From: DASPSM01 sp036008465
GTDB lineage: Bacteria > Planctomycetota > Planctomycetia > Planctomycetales > Planctomycetaceae
NCBI GenBank assembly: GCA_036008465.1
Contig: DASYNP010000121.1
Coordinates: 1-64,000, forward strand
Length of the DNA stretch: 64,000 bases
Direction: 5' to 3'
This document shows positions 34,143 through 44,041 of the stretch, piece by piece. The notes under the pieces were generated by a model. The model was given only the letters and a program-made list of their open reading frames with translations. It did no database searches and was not told the origin of the DNA. A program made the translations under genes and the position numbers. The first letter of the stretch is position 1. Each line of letters starts with the position of its first letter.

Positions 34143-37100
34143 CTATCGTTCCCACTCGCGGAGGCTGCCGACCAACGCCAGGACTTCGGGGCGCTTTTTC
34201 TCGAACACGCCGAACAGCGTGAGCAGCCCCACGCCCAGTGCGAACAGGAAGACCCACCAGGGCCAGACGTGGCCGATGCTGCGGGCCGCGTGCCAGACCA
34301 TGCTGACGATCGACAGTAAAAGGAACGACGTGCCGAGGTAGAGAAAGGCCCGCACGCGGAGCACGATCCCCGCCAGCACTCCGAACACCGACAGGCCGGC
34401 CAGCACCATCGGCAGCCAGAGAGTCGTGCCGATGCCATGCTGAAACATTTCGCCAGTCGAGCTAACGTAGATCGCCGTCATCGCAAAGTACCGCAGCGAC
34501 GCCAGCGAGCGGGCATCGAGCCGGTCGCGATTGATTTGGGCGGCGGCCAAGACGGTCAGGCACGGGGAGATCACGAACATCTGCGGATGGAACAGGAGCG
34601 AAACGCCGTGGTCGTAAAGCAGGCTGCATAAGGTCGCGTTCCCTACGACGGCCGCGGCCGCCGGGTAGACAAACGATCCGCGCCGTAAACTCAGGAACAC
34701 ATACAAGAGCCCGATCACCACCAGCACCGTCGAATAGCTTAACTCAGAGCCCATAAACCAAAATCCGACGACCGGCAGCACGGGCAGAAACGCCGCGCTG
34801 TATTCGAGTGGCTCGGACAGCACGCTGATTTTGAGCCGCCGAAACAACTCCGAGACCGCGACTCCTGCGTAGGCGATGGCCATCACGATGAGCGGCCAAT
34901 AGGGCTGCAGCCGGTGCCGAAAGAACTCCGGGTTCGTCAGGTAGATGTGGGCGCACAACAGCGCGCAGACGACTTCGGCGGCGTAGACGTAAAGGAAACG
35001 CTGTCGTTCCACTTGGAAAAACGGATCGCGACCGGGCAGCACGGCCAAGCAAATGAGTCCGGCCGCGAGTAGGGCCAGGGCGGACGCGACAAGGAGGCTT
35101 TCACCTACGGTCACGGGCGTCCCTCCGGTCGGGTCGAACGTGGAGATCTCGAACAGCAATACGAGCGCGAGAATCGAAATGGTCGTGACTGCGACGCCGA
35201 TTGCCGCCCGCCGGATCGAGGCGAACCAGGAGCTTTCCGGAGCAACCAATCGCACGAGCGGCAGTCCGTAAACGAACGTCGTGGCTCCGAGCATTGCCAT
35301 CATCCGAATCGCTCGTCGCAGCTCTTCGTGTGGCAATGTGCCGATCGGACTCATCAGGCTCCAGCCGAACTGCACCGCGGCAATCGCCACGACGCCGAGG
35401 GCTATGCGTTGGAGGATTTCTCGCGCTCGTGTCGTGGTCAAAAGTGCCAGCCCGCCGCCCACAGCGAGTGTCGCGAGCGCTCCGGCGATTCGCAGCGAGG
35501 TTTCGTTAAAGGTAAGCACGACCCAGCATTCGACACCGATCACGAGTGCCCCGATCACCAGGCTCGCCGGACCTAACCAAGGGATGACACGCTCGCGGTC
35601 CGTCGCGAACGGAGTCATTCCAATCCGACGGCCGAATTCTTTCATTGGTCGGCGAACAGTCCACATGGCACCCGAGAGCACGATGTAACCGGCGAGCGAG
35701 GTGGCGGCGGCGAAGATTAAGTATCGGGAGTCGAGCTGCCGCCAGCCGAGCAGCTTCGCAATTGCGATGAGGCCCAACGCGTACAGGATCGGAAATGGAT
35801 GCTCAGCCCGACGTTCCCAGAGTGAACCGGCGGCCAGCGCGGCGATGACGACGAGACCGGCCCAGGCAAGAGGCGTCGCGCTCGAGAGATACGGCAACCG
35901 GGCCTGATTGGCGAGGACCAAAAGCGTAGCCAATCCCAGCAAAAACGTGCCGATCGTAACAGCGTAGTGATGCACTGGATGCAGACTCGACGGCTCATCG
36001 AACGGCCGTTCACGGCGCCGTTCGTGCGTTATTTCGATAACCAGCCAGATGAGCCCGTGCAAACCCATTCCGAGAATCAGGATGTCTGCCAAATCGACAA
36101 TCGGCTGCCCACTAAAGGGTCGCTCGACCCACAACCAGGGACGCGCACCGATCAATGCCGCTCCCAGACCTGCGAGCAAGAAGGAAAGATAGGATCGCAG
36201 CCGGCTCTCGGCGCCGACGGCCATCGCCACCACGCAGAGGGAGAGCCAAATTATCGCCCCGGCCCCCCACCACGGTCGCAGTGGATCGAGCGCCTCGGCC
36301 TTGAAGGCAAACGCGAGTACGACCGGGAGCAAGATCAGAGCACGGTCCGCGAGCGCCACGGCACCGCCGCGATGTTCCGCCGATCGCGTCATGAGAGTTG
36401 CGAACGCAGCGAGCCCGAACACCGCGCACCAGCCAGCCATCGCCGTATGAAACGAGAGCCAGTTGCCCGCCGAGTTCCACGGGCCGAGCGAGGCGGCTCC
36501 GAACACGGCCGCCGCCGAGAAGAGCAACAGTCCAACCTCGACCGCCGAAAGCGGCCAATTCTTGCGTCGGTCCCAGACCCAAATGAGCGTCGCAGAAATG
36601 ATCAACAGCCAGCCGAGCGGTCCACCGCACTCTCGCACCGCGTCGTACAGTAGCTCGGGGCGGAGCCAGAGTCCGATCGTCGCCCCGACGGTCAGTAGCC
36701 CCACGATTACACCCAAGAATCCCAGCTGGGTGACGATCGGTGTCCGCAGTGCCGACAGGGGCTCAACCGATCCCACACTGCGCCGCTGGGCGAACGCCTC
36801 AATGCCGCACCAGACGGCTGCGGCGATCACGTTCAACAGGCCCATCTCCTGAAGGAAGCAGGTAACCACCGCCGCCGGTTGCAACTGGTTGGAAAGCATC
36901 AGCGACAGTCCGGCCGCGAAGCCGATCGCGATTTGCACCAAAAACGTCGCTGCCAATCCCCAAATCGGGCGCCGATCGGTGACCGCGTAGACAACGAACG
37001 CCGCCGCTAGAATTCCTAAAGGCACGGTGTAGGAAAGATAGGGGCTGATGAGAACGTGGGACTGCGTCGGAACGATGCGACCGGCTCCGAGAACGTCGAC

Positions 37101-40100
37101 CAGCGATTGGCAGGTCAGGATCAAGACCGGCAGACTCGTCGCGGCGATCAGCGTATTGCGGAGAGAGTCCAGCTGGCGCGGCGCAGATTCTGAGTGGTCG
37201 CCGTCCGGTCGCGGCGCGATGGGAATCGACATGCGGCAAGCGCCCCATATGGCCGCGACCGCCAAGCCGGCGACTGCCGAGGTCCAGCGCAAGGCCGTCG
37301 CCGTCCGCAGATCGGCATCCCAGCGACAAGCGACGAGAAACGGAATGGCGCTCAACAAGAGAGCAATACCCGCGAGTGTCGCGCGATTCGGCCGTTCCCA
37401 ATGCGCCGCCGTCACCGCAACCAGCGCGAGCGCCAGCGCGATCCATGCTCCGCCGCCCCACCCTTGGCCGTACCGCGACGGCAGACCCGGCCAGATCGAG
37501 CCCTGCCCGTACATCGGAGTCGACAGGATCATCGTGCCGAACACGCACAGGACAACCACAAAGGCCGCCGTCTTCTGCCATTGCCGGCCAAATATCGCGT
37601 GGGCAGTGGCGAGCACGGCCCCGACGCCAAATGGAATCAGCACGGCCCCGACGTATGGCCGGCCGATCGCCCGACTGGTGATGGACGCCAGCTCCGCGAC
37701 GATCCCCGGCCACGTCGCTACTAAACAGGTCGCAACGAGTCCGGCCGCCACGCCCCCGAGGAGAATGCGATCGAAGCTGGTCGGTTCGCATTTCAGGATC
37801 CGCGCGAAAGCGGTGACTCGTTGGCCCACGCGGCGCGCAGCAATCCAGAGACAGCTCCACACCGCCAAGGCGCCGAACTGCCAATTCAGAAACAATGGAT
37901 CGGAGAATCGACCCGTCCACCAGAGTTGCCGGTTGCATATGCCGGTGACTCCAACGGCCACGCCGATCGTCGCCAGGACCTGCGACGCGACCGCCAGACC
38001 TTCTGAGCCTTGCAAGAGCGCGACCGCGAACCAGATCGTCGATGCCCAGAGCGCGTAGACACCATGTGTCAAGAAATGTTCATTCGTCAAGTCGAGCACC
38101 ATCGGCACGGCGAGCGCCGACGTCGCGATGGCGGCCCCAGTGAACGGCGCCACCAACGACTGATCGCGCTCCTCCGGTGAAGCCAGGAGGCCGCGTCCGG
38201 ATCGGCGCGCGGCGGCCGCGCAGCCCAGACAGAGGGTCGCGTGGACAAGGAGGCTCATCTTCCACGGATCGGTTGGATACAGACTGCGCGCCGCCAGCGC
38301 CTGAGCCACGCTGTCATTCATCGCCAGTCCGTGCGCCACCGCGCCGAACAACAGCGTCGCGGCAATCCAGCTCGCGTAGGGGCGTTTGATCCACCACGCA
38401 GACACGAGCCACCGGGCGGCCAAGAGCGCGAAGACGACTGTCGTCAGGTCTTGATCCGGGACGTCCTTCCAGACGGCCCACACAGCGATCGCGACGCTGA
38501 CGGCTTCGTGGACGAGCGCGCTCGTGAAATAGGAAATTGCACTGGGGCGCGATTTGAGTCTGACGAGGAAGCATCCCGCAACGTCGATGGCGAGCGACAA
38601 CAAGCAGAGGATCAAAGCTGACCGGGCCGTCAGTAAGACAGCCATCAGCAGCTCAGTCGTCGCGCCGAGGACCGAAATTGCGCCGGACGCCCATTCGTAT
38701 CCGACCAAAAACGCCAGCGAAAACGAGGCTGTCGCAATCACATTAAGCGCCGGAAATGCCGCAAACCAGGCGAGCGCGGTGAAAGCGACCGCGTCGAGCA
38801 GGCCGACGGCCACCAGCAAGTCGGGCCGCGGCCAGGCCAGAGCCAGCGCGGCCGCTGCCAAGACCCCGCCGCCAAGGGCGATCGACGTCCCCGCCAGGCG
38901 GAAACTGGCTTGCTCGGGGTCGGCGAGTCGCTGATGAACGATCAAACCGGCGCCGGTGAGTGTCGCCGCGACGGCTGCGAGCATGGGCGACAAGAGCGTG
39001 AGAGTTTCGCGAATGTCGCCACATTTGTAGGCCAAGAGTCCGCCGGCGAGCACCAGGCCGAACGCGGCGATTCCGAAAAAGCGAAACGACTGCGCCACGC
39101 GTCGGACGGTCAGCCGACGGCCTTCCGACAGGCTCACGATGTGTGCGATCGTGGCGACTAAGAACGAGAAGAAAGGCAGGGCGAAGAGGCCGAGCGTTCG
39201 CCCCAAGTCGGCTCCGGGACGAGCCAGGCGTCCGATCGTCGACATTCCGATCGCCGTCCCCACCACCGCGATGACCGTCGGCCACGGATTGCGGCGGTTC
39301 AGAACGCGGGCCGCGGAGACAGCGATCGCCGATAGAACCGACAAGCCGATGGCGAAGGCCACATAGTCAATCGTTCCATAGGCCGGATTCTTGTCGTTGA
39401 GGACCATTGCGGCCAGAACGTTGAGCGGCACAAGCAGGGTCGACATCAACAGCAATCCGCGGCTCGTCGACCTCAGCCGCCAACGCCGCAGCGTATACAG
39501 TCCCGCCCCGTGCATCGCAGCCGTCGCCGTCAGAAAGACCGCCACGGGAAAGTAGGGGATGGCTTTTTCCAGAGTCGCCCACAAGCTGATCACCAGCCCG
39601 ACCGAGCTGCCCACGATCAGCAGACCGCTGACCAGCTCGCCCCAACGGATATTTTTTTCCTCCATGAACGCCTGGAGAAAGCCGCCCCAAGGGCGCCGCT
39701 CTTCGTGCGGCTGGAGGAGGGATTCAACGGGCGCAAACTGCGGGCCCTCAGCAGGCACGGCGCTCGGCTCGACCAGCGACGCGGCGAAGAACCTCTCCGC
39801 GGGCGAGGGAACCGAAGACGAAGTGATGGCAGCGACCGGAGACTGTGCGGGCTCGGCCTCGTCCGCCAGCTCAACGATTTCCAATTCCTCTGTCGGCGGA
39901 ACGAATCCAATCTCGCGCTCGCGCGCGTCGTCGCGGAGGGCCTCGGAGACCTGCTCCCAGGTCGCGGCGGAGATTTTATTCGCCTTTCGCAGCCGCTCGA
40001 GCTGTCGCCGCGTGGCGGCCAACTCGTCGTTGAGCGTTGTCTGGTGCGCCGTGCTGATCGTAAAGCCGCACTTGAGGCACCGACTCTGTCCCGGGTTGAG

Positions 40101-40250
40101 CTTGTTGGCGCAAGCGGGGCAGCGATCGAGCGAGGCGGGTTCGCTGGCTGCGCCGAAAATGGCAGCGCCCGCGAGCCACAGCCCGTGCCCGACAATCGCG
40201 ATGCCGACCAGAACGACGACGAGCCCGATCAGCCCGCAAAGTACGCCCAT
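34143..40250 (-). CDS. Giant polytopic membrane protein (2035 residues) with N-terminal zinc ribbon
   Basis: A first span (about 3-33) precedes a zinc ribbon with Cys44-x-x-Cys47 and Cys58-x-x-Cys61 (CPACANKLNPGQSRCLKC). A helical linker (DELAATRRQLERLRKANKIS) and an acidic, Ser/Pro-rich segment lead to about residue 200 (KNIRWGELVSGLLIVGSSVG). From there to the end the chain is almost continuous hydrophobic spans, by eye several dozen, with short charged loops such as RRWRLRSTSRG and RRLTVRRVAQSFRFFG. I recognise no catalytic motif. It resembles, in outline only, the bacterial DUF2339-like multi-span proteins. No frameshift or stop interrupts 6.1 kb, so it is under selection as one protein. 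It stands alone between two convergent or intergenic borders. Confidence 0.85.
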   Translation of the reverse strand: MGVLCGLIGLVVVLVGIAIVGHGLWLAGAAIFGAASEPASLDRCPACANKLNPGQSRCLKCGFTISTAHQTTLNDELAATRRQLERLRKANKISAATWEQVSEALRDDAREREIGFVPPTEELEIVELADEAEPAQSPVAAITSSSVPSPAERFFAASLVEPSAVPAEGPQFAPVESLLQPHEERRPWGGFLQAFMEEKNIRWGELVSGLLIVGSSVGLVISLWATLEKAIPYFPVAVFLTATAAMHGAGLYTLRRWRLRSTSRGLLLMSTLLVPLNVLAAMVLNDKNPAYGTIDYVAFAIGLSVLSAIAVSAARVLNRRNPWPTVIAVVGTAIGMSTIGRLARPGADLGRTLGLFALPFFSFLVATIAHIVSLSEGRRLTVRRVAQSFRFFGIAAFGLVLAGGLLAYKCGDIRETLTLLSPMLAAVAATLTGAGLIVHQRLADPEQASFRLAGTSIALGGGVLAAAALALAWPRPDLLVAVGLLDAVAFTALAWFAAFPALNVIATASFSLAFLVGYEWASGAISVLGATTELLMAVLLTARSALILCLLSLAIDVAGCFLVRLKSRPSAISYFTSALVHEAVSVAIAVWAVWKDVPDQDLTTVVFALLAARWLVSAWWIKRPYASWIAATLLFGAVAHGLAMNDSVAQALAARSLYPTDPWKMSLLVHATLCLGCAAAARRSGRGLLASPEERDQSLVAPFTGAAIATSALAVPMVLDLTNEHFLTHGVYALWASTIWFAVALLQGSEGLAVASQVLATIGVAVGVTGICNRQLWWTGRFSDPLFLNWQFGALAVWSCLWIAARRVGQRVTAFARILKCEPTSFDRILLGGVAAGLVATCLVATWPGIVAELASITSRAIGRPYVGAVLIPFGVGAVLATAHAIFGRQWQKTAAFVVVLCVFGTMILSTPMYGQGSIWPGLPSRYGQGWGGGAWIALALALVAVTAAHWERPNRATLAGIALLLSAIPFLVACRWDADLRTATALRWTSAVAGLAVAAIWGACRMSIPIAPRPDGDHSESAPRQLDSLRNTLIAATSLPVLILTCQSLVDVLGAGRIVPTQSHVLISPYLSYTVPLGILAAAFVVYAVTDRRPIWGLAATFLVQIAIGFAAGLSLMLSNQLQPAAVVTCFLQEMGLLNVIAAAVWCGIEAFAQRRSVGSVEPLSALRTPIVTQLGFLGVIVGLLTVGATIGLWLRPELLYDAVRECGGPLGWLLIISATLIWVWDRRKNWPLSAVEVGLLLFSAAAVFGAASLGPWNSAGNWLSFHTAMAGWCAVFGLAAFATLMTRSAEHRGGAVALADRALILLPVVLAFAFKAEALDPLRPWWGAGAIIWLSLCVVAMAVGAESRLRSYLSFLLAGLGAALIGARPWLWVERPFSGQPIVDLADILILGMGLHGLIWLVIEITHERRRERPFDEPSSLHPVHHYAVTIGTFLLGLATLLVLANQARLPYLSSATPLAWAGLVVIAALAAGSLWERRAEHPFPILYALGLIAIAKLLGWRQLDSRYLIFAAATSLAGYIVLSGAMWTVRRPMKEFGRRIGMTPFATDRERVIPWLGPASLVIGALVIGVECWVVLTFNETSLRIAGALATLAVGGGLALLTTTRAREILQRIALGVVAIAAVQFGWSLMSPIGTLPHEELRRAIRMMAMLGATTFVYGLPLVRLVAPESSWFASIRRAAIGVAVTTISILALVLLFEISTFDPTGGTPVTVGESLLVASALALLAAGLICLAVLPGRDPFFQVERQRFLYVYAAEVVCALLCAHIYLTNPEFFRHRLQPYWPLIVMAIAYAGVAVSELFRRLKISVLSEPLEYSAAFLPVLPVVGFWFMGSELSYSTVLVVIGLLYVFLSLRRGSFVYPAAAAVVGNATLCSLLYDHGVSLLFHPQMFVISPCLTVLAAAQINRDRLDARSLASLRYFAMTAIYVSSTGEMFQHGIGTTLWLPMVLAGLSVFGVLAGIVLRVRAFLYLGTSFLLLSIVSMVWHAARSIGHVWPWWVFLFALGVGLLTLFGVFEKKRPEVLALVGSLREWER

Positions 40251-41250
40251 CCGCGCGCCCGACTATTCTAAAGGCAGAAAGATGCCTCCGACGCCGCAAG
40301 GAGTCGCCGATTCGCGGACAGTGCTTCCGGGCACGTGGCGGCGCAGAACTCCGCGCCCCTTTCCACCTGGAGACACGCCAATCAGCGATTCTATTCCCAG
40401 GGCGGGGCGGAAGCCCGACTTATAACGCGCGATTCGCTCGAGTTGGCGATATGGATCTGAGTTGCCGACGAGCGACGCTTTTTTATCGATAGTCCAGCGC
40501 CAACGTGGTGAAAATCGCTGCGATGCGGCCCCATCGGCTCGGCGTTTGATGATCATAAGTCATGATTCAGATTAGGCTTACAAGAGACTACTCGACCGAC
40601 GAAGGCAAAACTGGCGACTCGTCTGTCACAGCGTTCGTGTCCGGCGGTATTGGTACAGCGACGAACGAACATTTCCCTGACCGACACAACCGACCCAGCG
40701 ATCGAGGACCCAAAAAATGTCTCGCCGACCCACGACTCGCCGAATGTTGAAACTCTCAGCCGCTTCTCGGAGAGCCGCTCGGCCAGTTCTTCAGAGCTGG
40801 CGTCGGGAAGGCGGCCCGTAGGCGCATGAGCACCACGGCTGACGAATCCGGCTGCGCGCGCTAAAAACTTTTCGAGCGCCGACCAGGTCAGATCGAGTGC
40901 GTTCTGCCGCCAGCTCGCGAGCCAGTTCGGGTCACCCGACGAACCGTCGTTCCCCGCGATCTCGTCGACGTCGACCGGAGCTGGGCGGCGACGATTTTCA
41001 ATCGCAAACGCGAGCGGCCCTGTTTTCTTTTTCCTTTTCCCGATTGCCAGCGGGTCAGGGTCACCCTGGTGAGGCGTTCCGCCACGGCGGATAAGCTGAC
41101 GGGTGCTTGGATTTTTTGTGCTGTCCTGTGCAAAAGCTCCTGCTTGCAATGGCGCTATCCCGAGGCGAGACTGCTGAGCAGGTCTGCCACACCTCGCGGT
41201 TTGAAATTCTCGAGCCCTTCCGAACGCGCTTTCCCGAGTTGGAGCATGCA
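40251..41250. other. Long intergenic region, about 1 kb, mostly unassigned
   Basis: No convincing gene is visible between the start of the giant membrane protein gene and the next hydrolase. A minus-strand frame of 275 codons (40553-41380) passes through most of it and contains a segment with K-K-K-T-G-P-L-A-F-A-I-E-N-R-R, but it runs antisense into the hydrolase gene, has no ribosome site and changes character several times, so I treat it as possibly decayed. The dispersed palindromic repeat at 41078-41110 lies near its right end. Confidence 0.5.
41078..41110 (+). repeat. Dispersed palindromic repeat, copy 2 (33 bp)
   Basis: TCCGCCACGGCGGATAAGC followed by TGACGGGTGCTTGG. Thirty-two of 33 bases equal the copy at 20297-20329 (the only change is A for G in the CTGRCGGG part). 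It lies 140 nt before the start of the exported alpha/beta hydrolase gene, in the same orientation as the copy at 20297 relative to the plus strand. Confidence 0.75.
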
Positions 41251-42237
41251 ATGACACGCACTCTGCGCACGGTCTGCTTCGCCGTCTTGTTCCTTGCCTC
41301 AACATTTGCACAAGCGCGCGCCCAACAACGGCCGGCCGAATTTCGTCCGCCCGACGACATCGTATTGCGGAAGGCAACAATCATCAGCGAAGGAACGCGC
41401 CTCGCTGCGGAGGTCTTTTCGCCGAGGTCGTCGACCGGGAAAAAGCTGCCCACAATCGTCATGTCGCACGGTTGGGGCGGGACGGCCGCCAATCTGCGAT
41501 CCGACGCGGTTTTCTTCGCCCGGGCCGGTTACCTCGTCGTGACGTTCGATTACCGCGGCTGGGGAGCCAGCGACTCGCGCGTGATTTTGACCAAACCCCA
41601 GCCGTCGCGAAGCCTGGGGCCGAAGTTTACTGCCGAGGTGCTCGAAGTCCGCGAGGTTGTCGACCCGATCGACCAGACGGCCGACATTCTCAACGCGGTG
41701 AACTGGGTTTACGGTGAACCAAACTGCGATCGCCAGCAGATCGGCCTGTGGGGCAGCAGTTACTCCGGCGGCCACGTGGTATATGTCGCCGCCCGCGATC
41801 CGCGGATCAGAGCCCTGGTGAGCCAGGTCCCGGCCCTCGATTCGCGCCCTGTCGCGTTGGCCGGCGAGGCACGCGAGACGACCTTCAATGAGGCAGCGGC
41901 TCGCACTCACGGCGACCTCGGCTATCCGCCGCCGGGGGCTCGCGTGATTGGCAACCTGCGCGGCGCGCCGATCCGCGAGAAGCTAATGCAGTACGCACCA
42001 GTCGAAGACGTCGCTCGCGCGAAACAGTGTGCGATGTTGTTTGTGCTGGCCGAGAAAGAAGAGCTATTCGATAACAAGGACCATGGCCTCAAGGCCTACG
42101 CGCGCGCGACCGGCCCGAAAAAGCTCGTCATCATTCCGAAGATCACGCATTACGGCATTTATCTCGCGGCCCACAAACAAGCCCAGCAACTGGCCCTCGA
42201 TTGGTTTGACACTCATTTGAAGGGCGCGGCCGAATAA
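41251..42237 (+). CDS. Alpha/beta hydrolase (dienelactone-hydrolase/acyl-peptidase type), exported
   Basis: 328 residues from ATG 41251, where a signal peptide begins (MTRTLRTVCFAVLFLASTFA, cleavage near ARA-QQ). The longer upstream frame crosses the repeat and is rejected. Motifs: LPTIVMSHGWGGTAANLRSD (oxyanion region), LVVTFDYRGWGASDSR, nucleophile Ser in QIGLWGSSYSGGHVVYVAA (G-x-S-x-x-G), the Asp/Glu in AMLFVLAEKEELFDN and the His in IPKITHYGIYLA. This order matches the dienelactone hydrolase and X-Pro/CocE-like families. The chemistry is hydrolysis of an ester or amide on an exported substrate; the substrate is unknown. No operon partner. Confidence 0.9.
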   Translation: MTRTLRTVCFAVLFLASTFAQARAQQRPAEFRPPDDIVLRKATIISEGTRLAAEVFSPRSSTGKKLPTIVMSHGWGGTAANLRSDAVFFARAGYLVVTFDYRGWGASDSRVILTKPQPSRSLGPKFTAEVLEVREVVDPIDQTADILNAVNWVYGEPNCDRQQIGLWGSSYSGGHVVYVAARDPRIRALVSQVPALDSRPVALAGEARETTFNEAAARTHGDLGYPPPGARVIGNLRGAPIREKLMQYAPVEDVARAKQCAMLFVLAEKEELFDNKDHGLKAYARATGPKKLVIIPKITHYGIYLAAHKQAQQLALDWFDTHLKGAAE

Positions 42238-42400
42238 AGAAGCCGGTCCGATCGCGCAGCTCACAGTTTTCGTCGGAAATCGGGCCGCATAACATCGATC
42301 GATCGCACGCTGCTAGGCTCCCCCCGAACCGAGGGCCCGTCCAACGTGTCTCCAGCGGAAACCGTGGCAGCTGTCTACGCGAAGGGTGGACTGACGGATC

Positions 42401-43894
42401 ATGCGGTGGGTCTCAGAATGGAAGAATCATCTGCAGGAGCAGCTCGCCGAGCTCGTGGCTTGGCCGCCCTGGTTCGGACCGATGGCCGAGCGGTTGCTCT
42501 CTTCACTTGCAGCTGAGGAACTCCTCGATCTTGAGGATATTCTCGGCCGCATGTCGTACTACGAGCGTGACGAGTGGGAGCAACTCTCGCCTCCTGAGGT
42601 AAGGAAACTCGCGCGCGGTTCTTTCCGCACCTGGTCGCTCGGTCTCTTGAGCTTTCACCGCAACGGCTACGTTCGTCACGAAGCCGTCCGTTTGCTCGCC
42701 CGTCAGTCCGATGGCAACGAACTTCGCTACTTGGTCATTCGCCAGAATGACTGGGTCGAGCCGATCAGTCGCGATGCGCGAGCCGCCGTCGAAGTGCGTC
42801 TGACCGAGCACTATCTTCCTGAGTTCGTCCGCATCCTTCCCCTCGTCGTTCGCCTCTTGGCATTTACGCGCTACCAGCATTTTCCGACCGTGCAAAAGGT
42901 CGTCGAGATGCTCTGTAGACCTAAACATGCCGCGCTGATCTCGGAAATACTTGGCTCTGCTCATCGAAGCTCTCGCAGACACGTCGCGCGAATTGCACTT
43001 GACCACCCTGGTGAACATCGCCGTCGCGTGATCAAGTGCGGCCTGGCGTCCGACGATGGGGTGCTCCGGTTGTGGAGTTGTCGAGCCGTGCCGTCAGCTC
43101 TTGGTGGCGACGACCTCAAGAGCATTCTGGACAAACTCAAGAATGACAGGTTTATGCCGGTCAGGCGGGAGACGCTTCGCATCAGGGCGCAGCACTTCCC
43201 CGCGTCGGCCCGCGCGATTTGGGAAGGAGCGCTGCTCGACTCGAATGCCGCGATCCGGGAGGTCGCTCGCTACGAGCTGAATAAGCTCGGATCGTTTGAC
43301 GCCGCCGCGTTTTATCGCAATACGATTGCCAATGAGCCAGCGAACATAGCTGGCTTATGCGGGTTAGGGGAGGCCGGTGACGTGTCCGACGTCGCAATGC
43401 TTCGCTCATATCTCACGTCTCCAACTCCGGGGCATCGGCGCGCGGCCTTACGGGGAATTGCGTCGCTAGCCGAAGAGGCAGCTGTGGCGGACATCTTGCG
43501 ATGTCTCGACGATGTGAGCCCGGCGGTGGTTCGAGAAGCGCAGAAGAACATCGCGCCGCTCCTTTATCTTGTCGATGCCGAGCGGCTGTTCCAGTTGTCT
43601 TCGGGCAACCGTCCCTGGCATGTCCGCAGGACGGCCTGCCGGCTGATCTTCGAGTTGGGAAAATGGAAAAGTCTTCCGTGGCTGATTCGCCTTTCGGTTC
43701 ACGAAGACCAAAGAATCGCGCAATTGGCGCAAGAACTGGCTGCTGCTTGGTTTTCCTTCCCGCGAGCGACCCGAGTGTTCACTACCCTTTTGGATGCCGA
43801 GCGACAGGCGATTCTCGAAGCGGTCGACGCGACTCGGAACCGCATTCCAATCGGATTTCTCGCATCGATCGAGGATTGGCTCACCAGAGGCTAA
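42401..43894 (+). CDS. Alpha-helical repeat (HEAT-like) protein
   Basis: 497 residues, no signal peptide. From about residue 85 on it consists of repeating helix pairs with the HEAT pattern of a hydrophobic helix, a D or N turn and a basic second helix: VRHEAVRLLARQSDGNELRY, VRRETLRIRAQHFPASARAI, IREVARYELNKLGSFDAAAF, HRRAALRGIASLAEEAAVAD, VVREAQKNIAPLLYLVDAER and VRRTACRLIFELGKWKSLPW. Such solenoids bind other proteins; bacterial members include phycobilin-lyase relatives and scaffold proteins. No enzymatic motif is visible. A hybrid histidine kinase gene follows 147 nt later in the same direction, which might indicate a joint signalling task. Confidence 0.8.
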   Translation: MRWVSEWKNHLQEQLAELVAWPPWFGPMAERLLSSLAAEELLDLEDILGRMSYYERDEWEQLSPPEVRKLARGSFRTWSLGLLSFHRNGYVRHEAVRLLARQSDGNELRYLVIRQNDWVEPISRDARAAVEVRLTEHYLPEFVRILPLVVRLLAFTRYQHFPTVQKVVEMLCRPKHAALISEILGSAHRSSRRHVARIALDHPGEHRRRVIKCGLASDDGVLRLWSCRAVPSALGGDDLKSILDKLKNDRFMPVRRETLRIRAQHFPASARAIWEGALLDSNAAIREVARYELNKLGSFDAAAFYRNTIANEPANIAGLCGLGEAGDVSDVAMLRSYLTSPTPGHRRAALRGIASLAEEAAVADILRCLDDVSPAVVREAQKNIAPLLYLVDAERLFQLSSGNRPWHVRRTACRLIFELGKWKSLPWLIRLSVHEDQRIAQLAQELAAAWFSFPRATRVFTTLLDAERQAILEAVDATRNRIPIGFLASIEDWLTRG

Positions 43895-44041
43895 TTCAGC
43901 CCATTGCCGCCCCCTTGAATTGGCCGGTCAATTCCTTCACAATCGATGGGTCCAACCCATCCTTTGCGGGCCATCGGCGTTCCCCTTCTCAGTTGTTTGC
44001 CGATAGCAAGGCATGGCTCTGACGGAGACGGAGCTTTGGCC

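Noticed and set aside
40553..41380. 275-codon minus-strand frame in the long gap
   Set aside because: It overlaps the signal peptide region of the exported hydrolase, crosses the dispersed repeat and lacks a ribosome site. It is kept only as a note in the gap entry.
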